Notes: a model not told the origin generated them from the letters alone. A DNA stretch of 64,000 nt from Gammaproteobacteria bacterium (GCA_028818225.1 JAPPOG010000015.1:1-64000), one strand, 5' to 3'. Numbered from the stretch's first letter, positions 1-9,752 are shown. Translations and numbers: made by a program.

Positions 1-1
1 A

Positions 2-823
2 GTTTGGAAATGGGATGAACCCAGTGGCGGAAAGTTCGAAAGCATAAATCGACCTACAGCAGGGGCGCAATTCGAAAAGGAACTACCAGTTGGTAAACAC
101 CCACTACAGTTGTATTCACTCGGTACTCCAAACGGTGTGAAAGTCACTGTGCTGCTGGAAGAATTGTTGGCACTGGGTCACGAAGGTGCAGAGTATGATG
201 CACACTTAATAAAGATTAATGATGGCGAACAATTTGGCAGCGGTTTTGTTGCCATTAATCCCAATTCAAAAATTCCAGCCTTATTGGATGTCAGTACTAA
301 TCCACCGACCCGCGTATTTGAATCCGGTGCAATACTTGTCTACCTGGCAGAAAAGTTTAATGAGTTTATCCCAACGGAGCCAGCGGCAAGAGCCGAGTGT
401 TTCTCCTGGATAATGTGGCAAATGGGCGCGGCACCTTTCCTGGGCGGCGGTTTCGGCCATTTTTATGTGTACTCTCCCGAGCGCTGGGAATACCCGATTA
501 ATCGCTACGCCATGGAAGTAAAACGTCAACTCGATGTATTGGATCAGAATCTGGCGAACAGGCGCTTCATCTGTGGTGATGAATACAATATCGCTGATAT
601 TGCGATTTATGGCTGGTACGGGCCACTAGTAATTCGCACGCTATACAAGGCGCAAGAATTTCTCGATGTGGCTTCTTATACAAACGTTGTACGCTGGGCG
701 AAAGAAGTGGAAGAGCGGCCAGCGGTAATGCGAGGCCGACGAGTAAACCGAACCTGGGGACCGGAAGAATATCAGGTGCCGGAGCGGCATGATGCCAGCG
801 ATCTGGATATACCTGAGTCTTAG
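2..823 (+). CDS. yghU: YghU-type glutathione S-transferase (5' end cut by window)
   Basis: This is a nu-class glutathione transferase / disulfide-bond oxidoreductase of the cytoplasm that acts with glutathione on peroxides and disulfides. The frame is open from base 2 and reads VWKWDEPSGGKFESINRP, which matches the N-terminal region of E. coli YghU as I remember it. Only about ten N-terminal codons should be missing to the left. The thioredoxin-like half carries LYSLGTPNG and NPNSKIPAL, and the helical half carries APFLGGGFGHF, ERPAVMRGR and the late ERHDASD. A start at the TTG at 110 would remove the conserved N-terminus, so it is rejected. Family assignment is firm; the substrate is not known. 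Confidence 0.93.
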   Translation, partial: VWKWDEPSGGKFESINRPTAGAQFEKELPVGKHPLQLYSLGTPNGVKVTVLLEELLALGHEGAEYDAHLIKINDGEQFGSGFVAINPNSKIPALLDVSTNPPTRVFESGAILVYLAEKFNEFIPTEPAARAECFSWIMWQMGAAPFLGGGFGHFYVYSPERWEYPINRYAMEVKRQLDVLDQNLANRRFICGDEYNIADIAIYGWYGPLVIRTLYKAQEFLDVASYTNVVRWAKEVEERPAVMRGRRVNRTWGPEEYQVPERHDASDLDIPES

Positions 824-923
824 CATTGTATTACGCAACCACTAGACTTTTTGTGCCGTAGTTGATTAACTCAACTCCAGAATAATAAAAAAAACAAATG
901 TAACTTTAACGAGAAGGATTACG

Positions 924-1682
924 ATGAAAATTATTAACTTTTTCCTTGCAATTATTTTGCTTGCTGCACCCATACTGGCCAGCGCACAATTGTCGCCGGT
1001 TCAACAGAAGGTGCAGGAGATCATGGCCATGGACCATCGCAGCGATGCCGAGCTGGCCCGGGATGATGACCGCGATCCTGTTAACGCGATCGATTTCATG
1101 GGTATTGAAGCTGACATGACCATTATCGAGTTTATTCCTGCAGGACAGGCCTACTACACGAAAATTCTGGGGCCATTGTTGCGTGATAACGGCCATCTCA
1201 TGGCCATCGACAGTGCCGGCACTTTCGAGCGCTGGGGCGATTGGATCGAAATGCCGGAAATGGGCATGGTACATCCTATTCCCATAGAGATGAGTTACAA
1301 CGGTGCCGAAGGCCGTTACGAGATCGGTGAATTGAATTTTGGTTTACCGGCAGGCACGGCAGACAAGTTCCTATATATCCGTGAGTATCACAACTTTAAT
1401 GCCGAAGATAATGCACGTATCAATGCGGCTGTATTCGATTCCTTAAAGTCAGGTGGTGAATACGTGATCATCGATCATACTCGACGTCATATGCAGGAAG
1501 AGACGCGTGCACTCGGTAGACGTGAAGATCCTGTGACTGTTATTTACCAGGTACAGCAGGCAGGATTTGTATTGGATCGAGTTACCGACATGTTCTTCCA
1601 GGAAAGTGATGATCTCACTAAAGAGGTCGGTGAGATTCCAAATATGACCGATAGGTTCTTCCTGGTTTTCAGAAAGCCTTAA
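924..1682 (+). CDS. Exported methyltransferase-like protein (COG4798 type)
   Basis: This 252-residue protein has a Sec signal peptide (hydrophobic core at residues 4-18, cleavage near ASA-Q). The mature part resembles the COG4798 'predicted methyltransferase' family, which has a class I SAM-dependent methyltransferase fold. The usual glycine-rich SAM loop is replaced by a segment reading FIPAGQAYYTKIL, followed by the acidic LMAIDS strand end. SAM binding is therefore uncertain, and a SAM enzyme outside the cytoplasm would be odd. A good ribosome site (GAGAAGGA) precedes the ATG. The gene stands alone and ends in a strong terminator. The family call is moderately sure; the activity is unknown. 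Confidence 0.7.
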   Translation: MKIINFFLAIILLAAPILASAQLSPVQQKVQEIMAMDHRSDAELARDDDRDPVNAIDFMGIEADMTIIEFIPAGQAYYTKILGPLLRDNGHLMAIDSAGTFERWGDWIEMPEMGMVHPIPIEMSYNGAEGRYEIGELNFGLPAGTADKFLYIREYHNFNAEDNARINAAVFDSLKSGGEYVIIDHTRRHMQEETRALGRREDPVTVIYQVQQAGFVLDRVTDMFFQESDDLTKEVGEIPNMTDRFFLVFRKP

Positions 1683-1704
1683 AAGAAACAGAAGCTCAAA
1701 ATAG

Positions 1705-1731
1705 AAAGCCCCGATTCGTCGGGGCTTTTTT
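1705..1731 (+). terminator. Rho-independent terminator
   Basis: A perfect 10-bp stem (AAAGCCCCGA paired with TCGGGGCTTT) is closed by a TTCG tetraloop and followed by a T run. It lies 22 bases after the stop of the methyltransferase-like gene. The A run on the other side lets it also act on the convergent DUF3604 gene. Confidence 0.95.
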
Positions 1732-1748
1732 GTGTCTGCAGCGCGAAG

Positions 1749-4343
1749 TTAGCGCGAAGATAGTCCACCTATCCAGATTGGGCTGGACCAGGCGATGGCA
1801 TCGTTTGCCTGTTCTACTTTGAAGTAATAGTAGTCTCCCTGGTCAGGAAAGCCTGGGTCTTCAAAGGCAAAGCTCACTTCCCTGCGACCTTCCGTAATCA
1901 CTCTGCGTAAAGTAATAGCATCATCGGGATAGTCTTGTGCTGGCAGAGTTCTGGTAATTTTTCCATCCATCAACTCGCTAAGTGAGAATTCCGTTTGGGT
2001 CGCGGGAATAGTTGCACGTTCGCGATAAAATGGAGGCGCAGAACCGGTCTCAGCCGCTTCTTCCAGATCAATACGAATGCTTGTATCCGCACTTATATCT
2101 GACAGAGACAGTAATATTGAACTGGTATCGCCACGACTAATAGTTCTGAAACTGACTCTGTTGTCTTCGACCATCATTGCCTGGGTAGTCGGGTTGAAAA
2201 AGTCCATGGAATTGGCAGCAACAACCGTTGCGCCATTAACTACCAGGTCACCGCGCCAGTGACGCCAACCTCTGGGTGCATCACCACTATAAAAAGGTGT
2301 CGCAGCAGAGGAAAAGCTGACGAGAATATCCTGCTGATCACTGCCATCTACTTCCAGTAGATACTCCTCTTCCCAGATTATCTCGTCGTTTTTAAGTAAC
2401 TGCACTGACTTGATCGGTGCTGTACCAATAGCACTTCCACTGATAGACCTGTTTACGCTATAAGGAGCTCGCTGGCCCATACCGGTTCCATTGACATCGA
2501 AATCTAAAATGATGCGATCGCCGGTTGTCGCGTAAGTACGTTTTGCTTTCATGCCATCAAAGATAGCATCGCGCGATCGTTCCGGGGCCAGCACCGCGCC
2601 GAGCCCACCGCGTTGAGCCAGGGAATCCCGATGGGGAGCGGAGTAACCAGGGCGTGACAAATGATCATCCGATGCCGCAATCACCCCCACCTCATGACCA
2701 TGGGATAGATAGGCTTGCATGAACCACTGAAACGACCCATGCATGGACATTATCTCGATTAAGGGTTCCAGTTGGGGATCCGATTGACGGTAGTCACCGG
2801 GATTATGGGCGTGGGGAATAATGACAATATTGTTGGGATCATGTCGTTCGTGTAGTTCGGCATAGAGGGAAGACAGCACTGGAAACTCCATGGCCGAAAC
2901 CGGTGTCTGATTTTCGATGTTACGGAACAAGACATTATGGTGGCCGCCAAAACGAGCATGGCGACTCCACTCCCAACCCAAATAAGGAATAAATTTTCCT
3001 GGCTCATCATATTCCGCACTGGTGCGACGGATAAGCTCCCATTCACCCGCATCGAGCCAGATATCGTGTTCAGAGTGAGTCACATAATCCAGCCGCGCAT
3101 CATCGCGAGCAAAGCGCATGAAATAATCGACAGTGCCAATTCCTTCCGAGTAACCCGAGTGTCCATGGGTGTCGCCCCAGTAGATTCGGAACTCTGGGTC
3201 TTCCTCTACAAGAATCGGGTTTCCTCCGCCGGTAATTGAGCCATCAATGCTACGAATAGAGATCCAGTAGGAGCCGGGTTCGTCGATAGCTATTTCCAAA
3301 ACAGTAATGGCATCGATTCCGGCAGCCGTTGTTGCAACTACTTCATCATTTAACAGAACTTCAAATGCAGGTATTTCTCCTGTAGCCCGATTAAAGTATT
3401 GGTCCTGGGCTCGAACCGATAACTCAAACACTTCGCTGGGCTCTACCACGCTCGGTGCAAAACCGTGAACGCCTGCGGTTTCACCACCAACGATTTCAAA
3501 TGGCGTGATAGGCAATGAACGCCATTCGCTGCTTCCATCCAAATCAACATAGAGCGGAAGCGGCATGCGTTCGCTTTCAAATGTTGGAGTCATTAGTCCA
3601 GGGCCACCCTGGCTGCGATCGCCATAGGTAATTGTGACACTTGAACCCCTATCTAATTCGCCCTCAACCAGGCGAAAGGCGATTGCTGGTTGTGGGTTGC
3701 GAAAACCACCATGGGGACCAGAGGCCATAATGGTTTCTCGCTCAAAAACCGCATCATCATCATCGGTAGTGATACTTACAAAACCAGCTGCGCCTGGATC
3801 ATCAGTCTGAAAGCTTCCCCAATTGGCGTTGAAATGTCTTGCTACCCAGAATCCTCCGCCTGTGGTCATCGGGCGAGTGCCGACTCGCCAGGTCTGTCGA
3901 ATCTCAACCATGGAACTGACTTCATGCGGACCAAGCGAGTCGCTCGTTAACAGACCAAGAGAGCCTGCTTCATCCCGCAAGGTAAACTCACGAATAAATC
4001 TATCTACATTACGGGATTGGTTTACAGCTTGCTGACCTGTTGGAGGAATGGTTGCCTGCAAGCGTACTCTTGGAGCATCTATTCCTACCTCGCCGCCGGC
4101 CAAGGCATAGGCATCAACCCAGTCAGCGAGTAAATCAGCTCTTTCCACGATAGTCGATTCGCTGGTGGCTTCAACTGCCAGGTCGGATTTGAGTTGCTCT
4201 ACACGCACCCTTAATTCCGGGGTCATGTAGTCATTTAAGGTTGCCTGTTGTTCATTGTCATTTGAGCAGGCCTGGAGAAAAACCAGTATGGCGGCAGAGA
4301 GAATTATTCTTTTTCCAGACACTACTAGATTTATCGCTGACAT
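1749..4343 (-). CDS. DUF3604 lipoprotein, PHP-like metallohydrolase
   Basis: This is a large (about 864-residue) lipoprotein of the DUF3604 family. The start at 4343 puts a signal peptide directly before the lipobox LQAC; an in-frame ATG at 4370 would add nine poorly fitting residues. The N-terminal 350 residues are beta-rich. A PHP-like metal-dependent hydrolase region follows, with YWGDTHGHSGYSEG near residue 386, THSEHD, GWEWSRHARFGGHHN, IIPHAHNPGDYRQ and AASDDHLSRPGYSA. The histidine/aspartate pattern implies a di- or trinuclear metal site. DUF3604 proteins are common in marine bacteria but have no settled substrate. The gene converges with the methyltransferase-like gene and lies divergent from the amidohydrolase. 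Confidence 0.85.
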   Translation of the reverse strand: MSAINLVVSGKRIILSAAILVFLQACSNDNEQQATLNDYMTPELRVRVEQLKSDLAVEATSESTIVERADLLADWVDAYALAGGEVGIDAPRVRLQATIPPTGQQAVNQSRNVDRFIREFTLRDEAGSLGLLTSDSLGPHEVSSMVEIRQTWRVGTRPMTTGGGFWVARHFNANWGSFQTDDPGAAGFVSITTDDDDAVFERETIMASGPHGGFRNPQPAIAFRLVEGELDRGSSVTITYGDRSQGGPGLMTPTFESERMPLPLYVDLDGSSEWRSLPITPFEIVGGETAGVHGFAPSVVEPSEVFELSVRAQDQYFNRATGEIPAFEVLLNDEVVATTAAGIDAITVLEIAIDEPGSYWISIRSIDGSITGGGNPILVEEDPEFRIYWGDTHGHSGYSEGIGTVDYFMRFARDDARLDYVTHSEHDIWLDAGEWELIRRTSAEYDEPGKFIPYLGWEWSRHARFGGHHNVLFRNIENQTPVSAMEFPVLSSLYAELHERHDPNNIVIIPHAHNPGDYRQSDPQLEPLIEIMSMHGSFQWFMQAYLSHGHEVGVIAASDDHLSRPGYSAPHRDSLAQRGGLGAVLAPERSRDAIFDGMKAKRTYATTGDRIILDFDVNGTGMGQRAPYSVNRSISGSAIGTAPIKSVQLLKNDEIIWEEEYLLEVDGSDQQDILVSFSSAATPFYSGDAPRGWRHWRGDLVVNGATVVAANSMDFFNPTTQAMMVEDNRVSFRTISRGDTSSILLSLSDISADTSIRIDLEEAAETGSAPPFYRERATIPATQTEFSLSELMDGKITRTLPAQDYPDDAITLRRVITEGRREVSFAFEDPGFPDQGDYYYFKVEQANDAIAWSSPIWIGGLSSR

Positions 4344-4486
4344 GGCGTTTAGCTCAATAAAGGGTCGCATTAAAGGCTAAACCGACTGCTGCTTTAGTGC
4401 AACTTATCCATAATTGGTTTGAATTGCACCAGAGAGTGGATAACATCTACTCACTGATCTCAGGCAATTAATAAAAAGAAGCAGCT

Positions 4487-5665
4487 ATGAAACGCAGAAA
4501 ATTTATTCAGGTAAGCGCGGGCGCCGCACTTTTATTCAATCCCTCCAGTCTGTTGGCACAATCTTTCGATTTAGTTGTTCGCGGCGGGCGAGTTATCGAT
4601 CCCTCACTCAATCTCGATATCGTCGCAGACGTCGGTGTTATCGGTGATCGCATCGCGGCAATAGTGCCCAATCTGGGTGAAACCGGCAGCACGGAAATTG
4701 ACGCCAGGAATAGAATCGTCACGCCTGGCCTGCTGGATATTCATGCCCATTACGCCCGGGACTCTGAAGGGCCACACATCTGCCTATCCGATGGTGTCAC
4801 AGGTTGGGTCGATGCCGGCTCAGCGGGCGCCGACAATGTGGACGAGATCGTGGCAGTCGCCAGGTCCGCACCACAACCAGCGCGCATACTCCTGAATATT
4901 GGCAGGCGAGGCGTTATTCCTGAAGGAGATACGGCAGACATATCGCTGGCCAATGTTGAGGTGGCCAAGGCGGCGATAGCCCGCAACCTCGATTATGTGG
5001 TTGGGGTAAAAGCGCGCATGACCGAAGGTGTTACCGCCAACGACATAACAGTTATTCGACGGGCACAGGAAGTGGCCAGTTACTTTAACCTGCCATTAAT
5101 GATTCACATGGGACAGTCCGCCTCTCCCATGGCAGATTTATTGGCAGAGCTGAAGCCCGGTGATGTAGTCACCCATATGTACGCACCACCGCCCAATGCC
5201 ATTATCGATGACAATGGCAACATTTTCCCCGAAGTGTTGGAAGCACGACGACGGGGTATTTTCTTCGACGTAGCAAATGGACGGATTGATCATCTGCGCT
5301 GGGATACCTTCGATGCCATTATGGCAACAGGTTTCTGGCCTGACACTATTTCGACTGATGGGTTTTCTACCAGTCGCAGTGCGCCCAGCGTAAGAGACTA
5401 TCCCAACATCATGTCCAAGTTTCTCAACTTCGGCATGCCATTAAGTGCGGTGGTTAAATCGTCAACGCTGAATCCTTCGCGAGTCTTTCCCTTCTTGCGC
5501 AATAAAGGAACCCTTCATGTTGGCGCTCCTGCAGACATCGCCATTCTGGAATTAAGGCAGGGCAATTTTGAATTCGTTGATAACTACGAAAACATACGAA
5601 TGGGTGCTCAAAGATTATTCCCTTTTGAAACTATCCTGGCAGGAAGAAGGGCGCCAAGAGCTTAA
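4487..5665 (+). CDS. Exported amidohydrolase/deacetylase-family metallohydrolase
   Basis: This TIM-barrel metal-dependent hydrolase (392 residues) has a Tat-like N-terminus (KRRKFIQ followed by a short hydrophobic stretch ending LLAQ). The amidohydrolase signature LDIHAHYARDSEG supplies the HxH metal ligands. The lysine in VVGVKARMTEG fits the carbamylated bridging lysine of the family. IHMG and VVTHMYAPP supply further histidines, and STDGFSTSR fits the late aspartate. The C-terminus carries the usual small beta domain (GAPADIAILEL). Homologues are annotated 'amidohydrolase/deacetylase' with loose links to dihydroorotases. It probably cleaves a cyclic amide or N-acyl compound in the periplasm; the substrate cannot be read from sequence. 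Confidence 0.86.
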   Translation: MKRRKFIQVSAGAALLFNPSSLLAQSFDLVVRGGRVIDPSLNLDIVADVGVIGDRIAAIVPNLGETGSTEIDARNRIVTPGLLDIHAHYARDSEGPHICLSDGVTGWVDAGSAGADNVDEIVAVARSAPQPARILLNIGRRGVIPEGDTADISLANVEVAKAAIARNLDYVVGVKARMTEGVTANDITVIRRAQEVASYFNLPLMIHMGQSASPMADLLAELKPGDVVTHMYAPPPNAIIDDNGNIFPEVLEARRRGIFFDVANGRIDHLRWDTFDAIMATGFWPDTISTDGFSTSRSAPSVRDYPNIMSKFLNFGMPLSAVVKSSTLNPSRVFPFLRNKGTLHVGAPADIAILELRQGNFEFVDNYENIRMGAQRLFPFETILAGRRAPRA

Positions 5666-5674
5666 GGACAGGTA

Positions 5675-7396
5675 TTACTGCGTTTCTCGTTTTCTGGAGA
5701 CCGGCAAGCTCTCGAGATAGTCTTTTAATTGCATATCGATGGCTTCTTCATCGACGTCCAGAATGCCCAGCACCTGACGCGTGATCAGCAAACTGGATTC
5801 CAGCAGTTCCGGAAATACCTGATTCGCGCCAAGAGAGATAAGTTCTTCGTAATGGCCATGATCCTGGCAGCGCACAATTATGGGGACTGTTTCATTTGTC
5901 TGTCGGATTCTGGAGATGGCATTCTTACCTTCCTCTAGTGACTTGAATGTAAGTACCATGAGCTTTGCTGAGGCGAGCCTGCAGTGGCGTAATATTTCAA
6001 TATTATTGCTATTACCGTAAACGATATTGCGTCCATCTTCACGATTCTTCTCTACTGTATCGATATCCACTTCTATAGCAACATAGGGAATAGCATTGTT
6101 TTCCAGAAATCCTGCTAGCAAGTTTCCCAGGCGACCAAATCCGCCGATGATTACATGATTCTCGAGTTGCAGATTTACAGGCAGGCTGCGGGAGGACTCT
6201 GACCCTTGTGGAAAAATCTTCTGACCAATTTCATCGGCATGACGAATCAGGAAAGGGCTTATTATCATGGTGAATATTGCAATGATGATAATGAAAGAAG
6301 CCTGATCCGGCGGTAATACTTCATTTACCAGTGCCAGGGTCAATAGAGCCAGGCCAAATTCCCCGGCCTGCGCCAGGTTTAGTCCGACAGTTGTTGCGTC
6401 GCGAAGAGAAAATCCCAATAGTCTTACTATACTCGTGACGGTAATACTTTTTATTAACACCAGGCCAATTGTAAAAAGAAGAATGCGGGGCCAATAGTCA
6501 AACAGTAAAGCCAGATCCAGGTTCATTCCGATGGTTACAAAGAATAATCCCAGCAAGATATCTTTAAAGGGCCGAATGTCGCTTTCGATCTGGTACTTGG
6601 TAGAACTTTCTCCAAGCATCATGCCGATAATGAATGCACCAAGTGTCATGGATAGATGAAACATATGCGTTAGCCATGCCGCCAGTAAAACCACGACCAA
6701 GGTTGTAAGCAGAAAGATTTCTTCAGAATTCGCCTTGCTAACTTCTTTATAAACCTGAGGTAATACCCATGTTCCGATAGCAAGTAATATGGCAACCAGG
6801 GCTATCGCGCTGCCCGCGGCAGTTAGTAGGGCGCTGCCCAGGTGTTCGCCACTGCCACCGGCAAGTACCGGCACCAGCACCAGAAATACAACAGCTATCA
6901 GATCCTGAAATAGCAGCACGCCAATAGAAAGCTGGCCATGCTGATTGTGTAGTTGACGGAGATTTGAAAGTTCCCTGGTGACAATTGCTGTAGAAGAAAG
7001 AGCGAGACTACCGGCAATGACAATGGCAGCAGGAACATCGTTTTCCCAAAGATATACCGCAGTAAAAAACAGTGCTGTGCAAACCACGACCTGGAATCCG
7101 CCCACACCAAACACGGCAAAGCGCATGTGAATCATCTTCTTGAAGTTGAATTCCAGGCCCAGGGAGAACGAGAGAAAGACGACACCGAATTCAGCGATGA
7201 AACTGAACTGACCCGGATCCCCAATAAATCCGATAGCGGAGGGGCCGATTAGTACACCCACAATCATGTAGGCAACGATGCTTGCCATGCGAACACGACG
7301 TAACAGCAGCACCCCCACCAGGGAAAAGGAAAGGACGATTAGATACTGCTGAAATAGATTCAAAAGCATTGATCTCAATATATGAAACCAATCCAA
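5675..7396 (-). CDS. CPA2-family cation:proton antiporter with TrkA-N domain
   Basis: This inner-membrane monovalent cation/proton antiporter of the KefB/YbaL type has 573 residues. About twelve hydrophobic segments occupy residues 10-385, including the family-typical GEFGLALL and LGAFIIGMMLGES. They are followed by a cytoplasmic RCK/TrkA-N nucleotide-binding domain starting near residue 415 (VIIGGFGRLGN, a Rossmann GxGxxG). It probably exchanges K+ or Na+ for protons under NAD(H) or redox control. It ends nine bases from the convergent amidohydrolase and seems to be a single-gene unit. Confidence 0.93.
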   Translation of the reverse strand: MDWFHILRSMLLNLFQQYLIVLSFSLVGVLLLRRVRMASIVAYMIVGVLIGPSAIGFIGDPGQFSFIAEFGVVFLSFSLGLEFNFKKMIHMRFAVFGVGGFQVVVCTALFFTAVYLWENDVPAAIVIAGSLALSSTAIVTRELSNLRQLHNQHGQLSIGVLLFQDLIAVVFLVLVPVLAGGSGEHLGSALLTAAGSAIALVAILLAIGTWVLPQVYKEVSKANSEEIFLLTTLVVVLLAAWLTHMFHLSMTLGAFIIGMMLGESSTKYQIESDIRPFKDILLGLFFVTIGMNLDLALLFDYWPRILLFTIGLVLIKSITVTSIVRLLGFSLRDATTVGLNLAQAGEFGLALLTLALVNEVLPPDQASFIIIIAIFTMIISPFLIRHADEIGQKIFPQGSESSRSLPVNLQLENHVIIGGFGRLGNLLAGFLENNAIPYVAIEVDIDTVEKNREDGRNIVYGNSNNIEILRHCRLASAKLMVLTFKSLEEGKNAISRIRQTNETVPIIVRCQDHGHYEELISLGANQVFPELLESSLLITRQVLGILDVDEEAIDMQLKDYLESLPVSRKRETQ

Positions 7397-7487
7397 AAAG
7401 TTAATCCAGGAATCTTATTCTACTTGAGTTATCAGTTTATCTTCTATGAATAAAGTAAGAAGACATAGAGAATCAACTTCAGCTATT

Positions 7488-7509
7488 TGATTAGCTGAAT
7501 ACCTTAGGG
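7488..7509. repeat. Short perfect inverted repeat in intergenic region
   Basis: TTCAGCTA and TAGCTGAA pair as an 8-bp stem around a 6-base loop. It lies between the antiporter start (7396) and the end of the cytochrome/monooxygenase gene. No T run follows on the minus strand, so it is a weak terminator candidate. It could instead be an operator for the antiporter. Confidence 0.4.
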
Positions 7510-7565
7510 GTTAAAGTAGTCCAGAGTAAGAATTGGTTGGCTAGCCGTAAGTATTAAGAGAAGAA

Positions 7566-8888
7566 CTAGTCATTTCCACCACCACTGGCACGACGATCAC
7601 TAATGATCTGCTGATAATCTTCGTCGGTCAGGTAGGTGATATTGACATGAGCATGATACATGTCATCGTAACTGCGTTGCCCCCAACCAACCCATTGTGT
7701 CGGATCAGGGTTATGGGGGTTGTCTGCAGTGTTGTCATGCCAGGCGGTAATCTTCAATATCGTTCCTGCTGGCAGCACCGGCGCTGAATTTTCTGAATAC
7801 ACATAGTTTACATGCCAGTTGAAATTGAAATTGTCGACATGACTCAGCATTTGTACCTGGCCGTTAGGCAGAATCGCCTCCATTGACATGGCCTTTCCAC
7901 GAATATGCATGTGGGGTTGATAATTTTCCAGTCTGGCTTGAGTCGCTAGAGGTACGTAGGCATGGTGAGTAGTAATCTTGCCCGGTGGAATATCCAGGGT
8001 ATCCATGGCTTGCATTACGCCAAGAGCCTGGGAGTAAACACGATACTTGGGCACGTAACCTGCGTCGTGAAACCAGATGCCTAATTCAGTTTGTGCAGTA
8101 ATCTCTTGTCCTACGGAGTGATAATGATTGTCGAAAGCGATGCGCGAACCAGCTTTTATTAACTTACCGGTGTTTTCCCTGAACACGTCACCAATCTTGC
8201 CCACTGCGAATTCTGTTAAATAGCTGCCACGACCTGGCACATCCACTGCCGGTGTAAAATCGCCAGGCTCTTCTTCCTGTTGTAAGTAGACTACGGCGTG
8301 GTGTGTAACCGGCCTGGATTCCATGGTTGGTCTCACTTCCATACCGGTAATCCAACGGTCTTCGGTAAGCCCGGTTTCGATTATTGGCGTCCACCACTGG
8401 TCCTGACCCTGTGCCGACTGAGTCCAGGGCGTGGAGCGAATAATTAAATCTGGCTCACGGCCGTATTTTTCCGACAGTCTCCAGATATCATCTGCAGACC
8501 AATCGATGGGAGCAGGTAAGTCTTCCGGATTACCCTGAGGTGCTCCCGCATCTACCCAGGCGGCGATGGTCGCAATTTCATCATCGGTAAGCGAAACATC
8601 ATTATCGTATTCTTGAATACCAACGGTTTTGTCCAGATGCCAGGGTGGCATTTCCCGCGCTTCAACTCGTGCCTTGATTACCGGTGCCCAGGGCCTGACC
8701 TGTTCATAGGTCATCAAGGCCATGGGAGCCATTTGCCCGGGACGATGACAGGTATGACAATTTTCCTGCAGTATGGGAGCGATATCTCGACTAAACGTAA
8801 TTTCTTCTTGTGCGTTTGTAGTGCCTGCTACACCAAACATTAAGATACCAGCCAATAATCCTGTTTGCGTATGCCCAGCTGTTTTCAT
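7566..8888 (-). CDS. Exported cytochrome c / copper monooxygenase-like protein
   Basis: This is a 440-residue exported protein. The ATG at 8888 is chosen because AGGTG lies six bases upstream and a signal peptide follows (ending TTNAQ); the TTG at 8906 is less likely. A class I haem motif CHTCH is at about residue 45, in a small cytochrome c domain ending near residue 115. The rest resembles copper type II, ascorbate-dependent monooxygenases: THHAVVYL, FDNHYHSVG, HHAYVPL, YQPHMHIRGKAMSM and the late WHDNTADNPHNPDP. The histidine clusters suggest copper sites. The haem would feed or drain electrons in the periplasm. The neighbouring gene (8919-9752) is probably a partner. The substrate is unknown. 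Confidence 0.82.
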   Translation of the reverse strand: MKTAGHTQTGLLAGILMFGVAGTTNAQEEITFSRDIAPILQENCHTCHRPGQMAPMALMTYEQVRPWAPVIKARVEAREMPPWHLDKTVGIQEYDNDVSLTDDEIATIAAWVDAGAPQGNPEDLPAPIDWSADDIWRLSEKYGREPDLIIRSTPWTQSAQGQDQWWTPIIETGLTEDRWITGMEVRPTMESRPVTHHAVVYLQQEEEPGDFTPAVDVPGRGSYLTEFAVGKIGDVFRENTGKLIKAGSRIAFDNHYHSVGQEITAQTELGIWFHDAGYVPKYRVYSQALGVMQAMDTLDIPPGKITTHHAYVPLATQARLENYQPHMHIRGKAMSMEAILPNGQVQMLSHVDNFNFNWHVNYVYSENSAPVLPAGTILKITAWHDNTADNPHNPDPTQWVGWGQRSYDDMYHAHVNITYLTDEDYQQIISDRRASGGGND

Positions 8889-8918
8889 GATCTGCACCTG
8901 TATCAATCGAATCGATAT

Positions 8919-9752
8919 TTATTCAACGTTAAGCTTGATGTAGCCGTTGGTCCAACAACAGAAAAAACCACCTGCCATAATAAAAGACTGCCCTCCGGAA
9001 TCATCCCAGGCCAATACGCGTAATACATATTCCCCGGGCATATCGAAAGTGGCTGTGGTTGTTGCTTTACCATTTACAAGGTCCGGTGTTTCGTCGGCAA
9101 ATTCTACCTTGCCTGTGCCTCTATACTTACCCAGTACTAATCCGTTTCTTGCCGCCTGTCCCACAGACCGGGATTTTTTCACGCCGTCATCTACTGACCA
9201 GATAGTCAGTTCAGTATTTGTTCCAGCAGTGGTTGTAATAGTTGGCGAATACACGCCCATAGGTCCCTGGCCGGGCTCACCATTACTGCTGAACCGCACT
9301 AGCGGTGGCGTGTTGCCGCTAGTGATTTCTTCCAGAGCGGTGATTTCCCATTCCGGCCTCAAGTGTCCGGGTATGGCGATGGATTCACTTCCCGAATTGA
9401 GACGCCAGGTCAATTGCTGATCGCCAAACTCAGCGGGCACTTCGATGGCGAAGACACCGGTATGACGTCTGGGATAAAAAAACTCTGGTTGTCCGCGGTC
9501 TTCCGGTCCTGGTTCGAATCGATTGTTCTCACCGATTGGAATGGATAAATGTTCTTCATAATTTCGATTGAAATAGCCAAATACCAGGCTAAAGCTTCCG
9601 TCTGCATTGGGATACCAGCCTTCGAAGGAAGGGGATACGCTCTGCCCCTTACTATGGGGTAATGGGGCATCAATTAAGTTGCCCTGGGAGAGTCCCATTA
9701 GTGGTGCAGCAAGCAGGCAAATAGAGGCAATGATCTGGAACGAGCTTTTCAT
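8919..9752 (-). CDS. Secreted protein of unknown function next to cytochrome/monooxygenase
   Basis: This 277-residue protein has a clear Sec signal peptide (MKSSFQIIASICLLAAPLMG, cleavage near LSQG). The mature part is beta-rich, with VSPSFEGWYPNADGSF, an FGYFNRNYEE motif and a C-terminal immunoglobulin-like segment (ATTTATFDMPGEYVLRVLAWDDS). I recognise no catalytic motif. It sits 30 bases upstream of the cytochrome c/monooxygenase-like gene on the same strand, so the two are probably co-transcribed and act together outside the inner membrane. No function is assigned. Confidence 0.78.
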   Translation of the reverse strand: MKSSFQIIASICLLAAPLMGLSQGNLIDAPLPHSKGQSVSPSFEGWYPNADGSFSLVFGYFNRNYEEHLSIPIGENNRFEPGPEDRGQPEFFYPRRHTGVFAIEVPAEFGDQQLTWRLNSGSESIAIPGHLRPEWEITALEEITSGNTPPLVRFSSNGEPGQGPMGVYSPTITTTAGTNTELTIWSVDDGVKKSRSVGQAARNGLVLGKYRGTGKVEFADETPDLVNGKATTTATFDMPGEYVLRVLAWDDSGGQSFIMAGGFFCCWTNGYIKLNVE

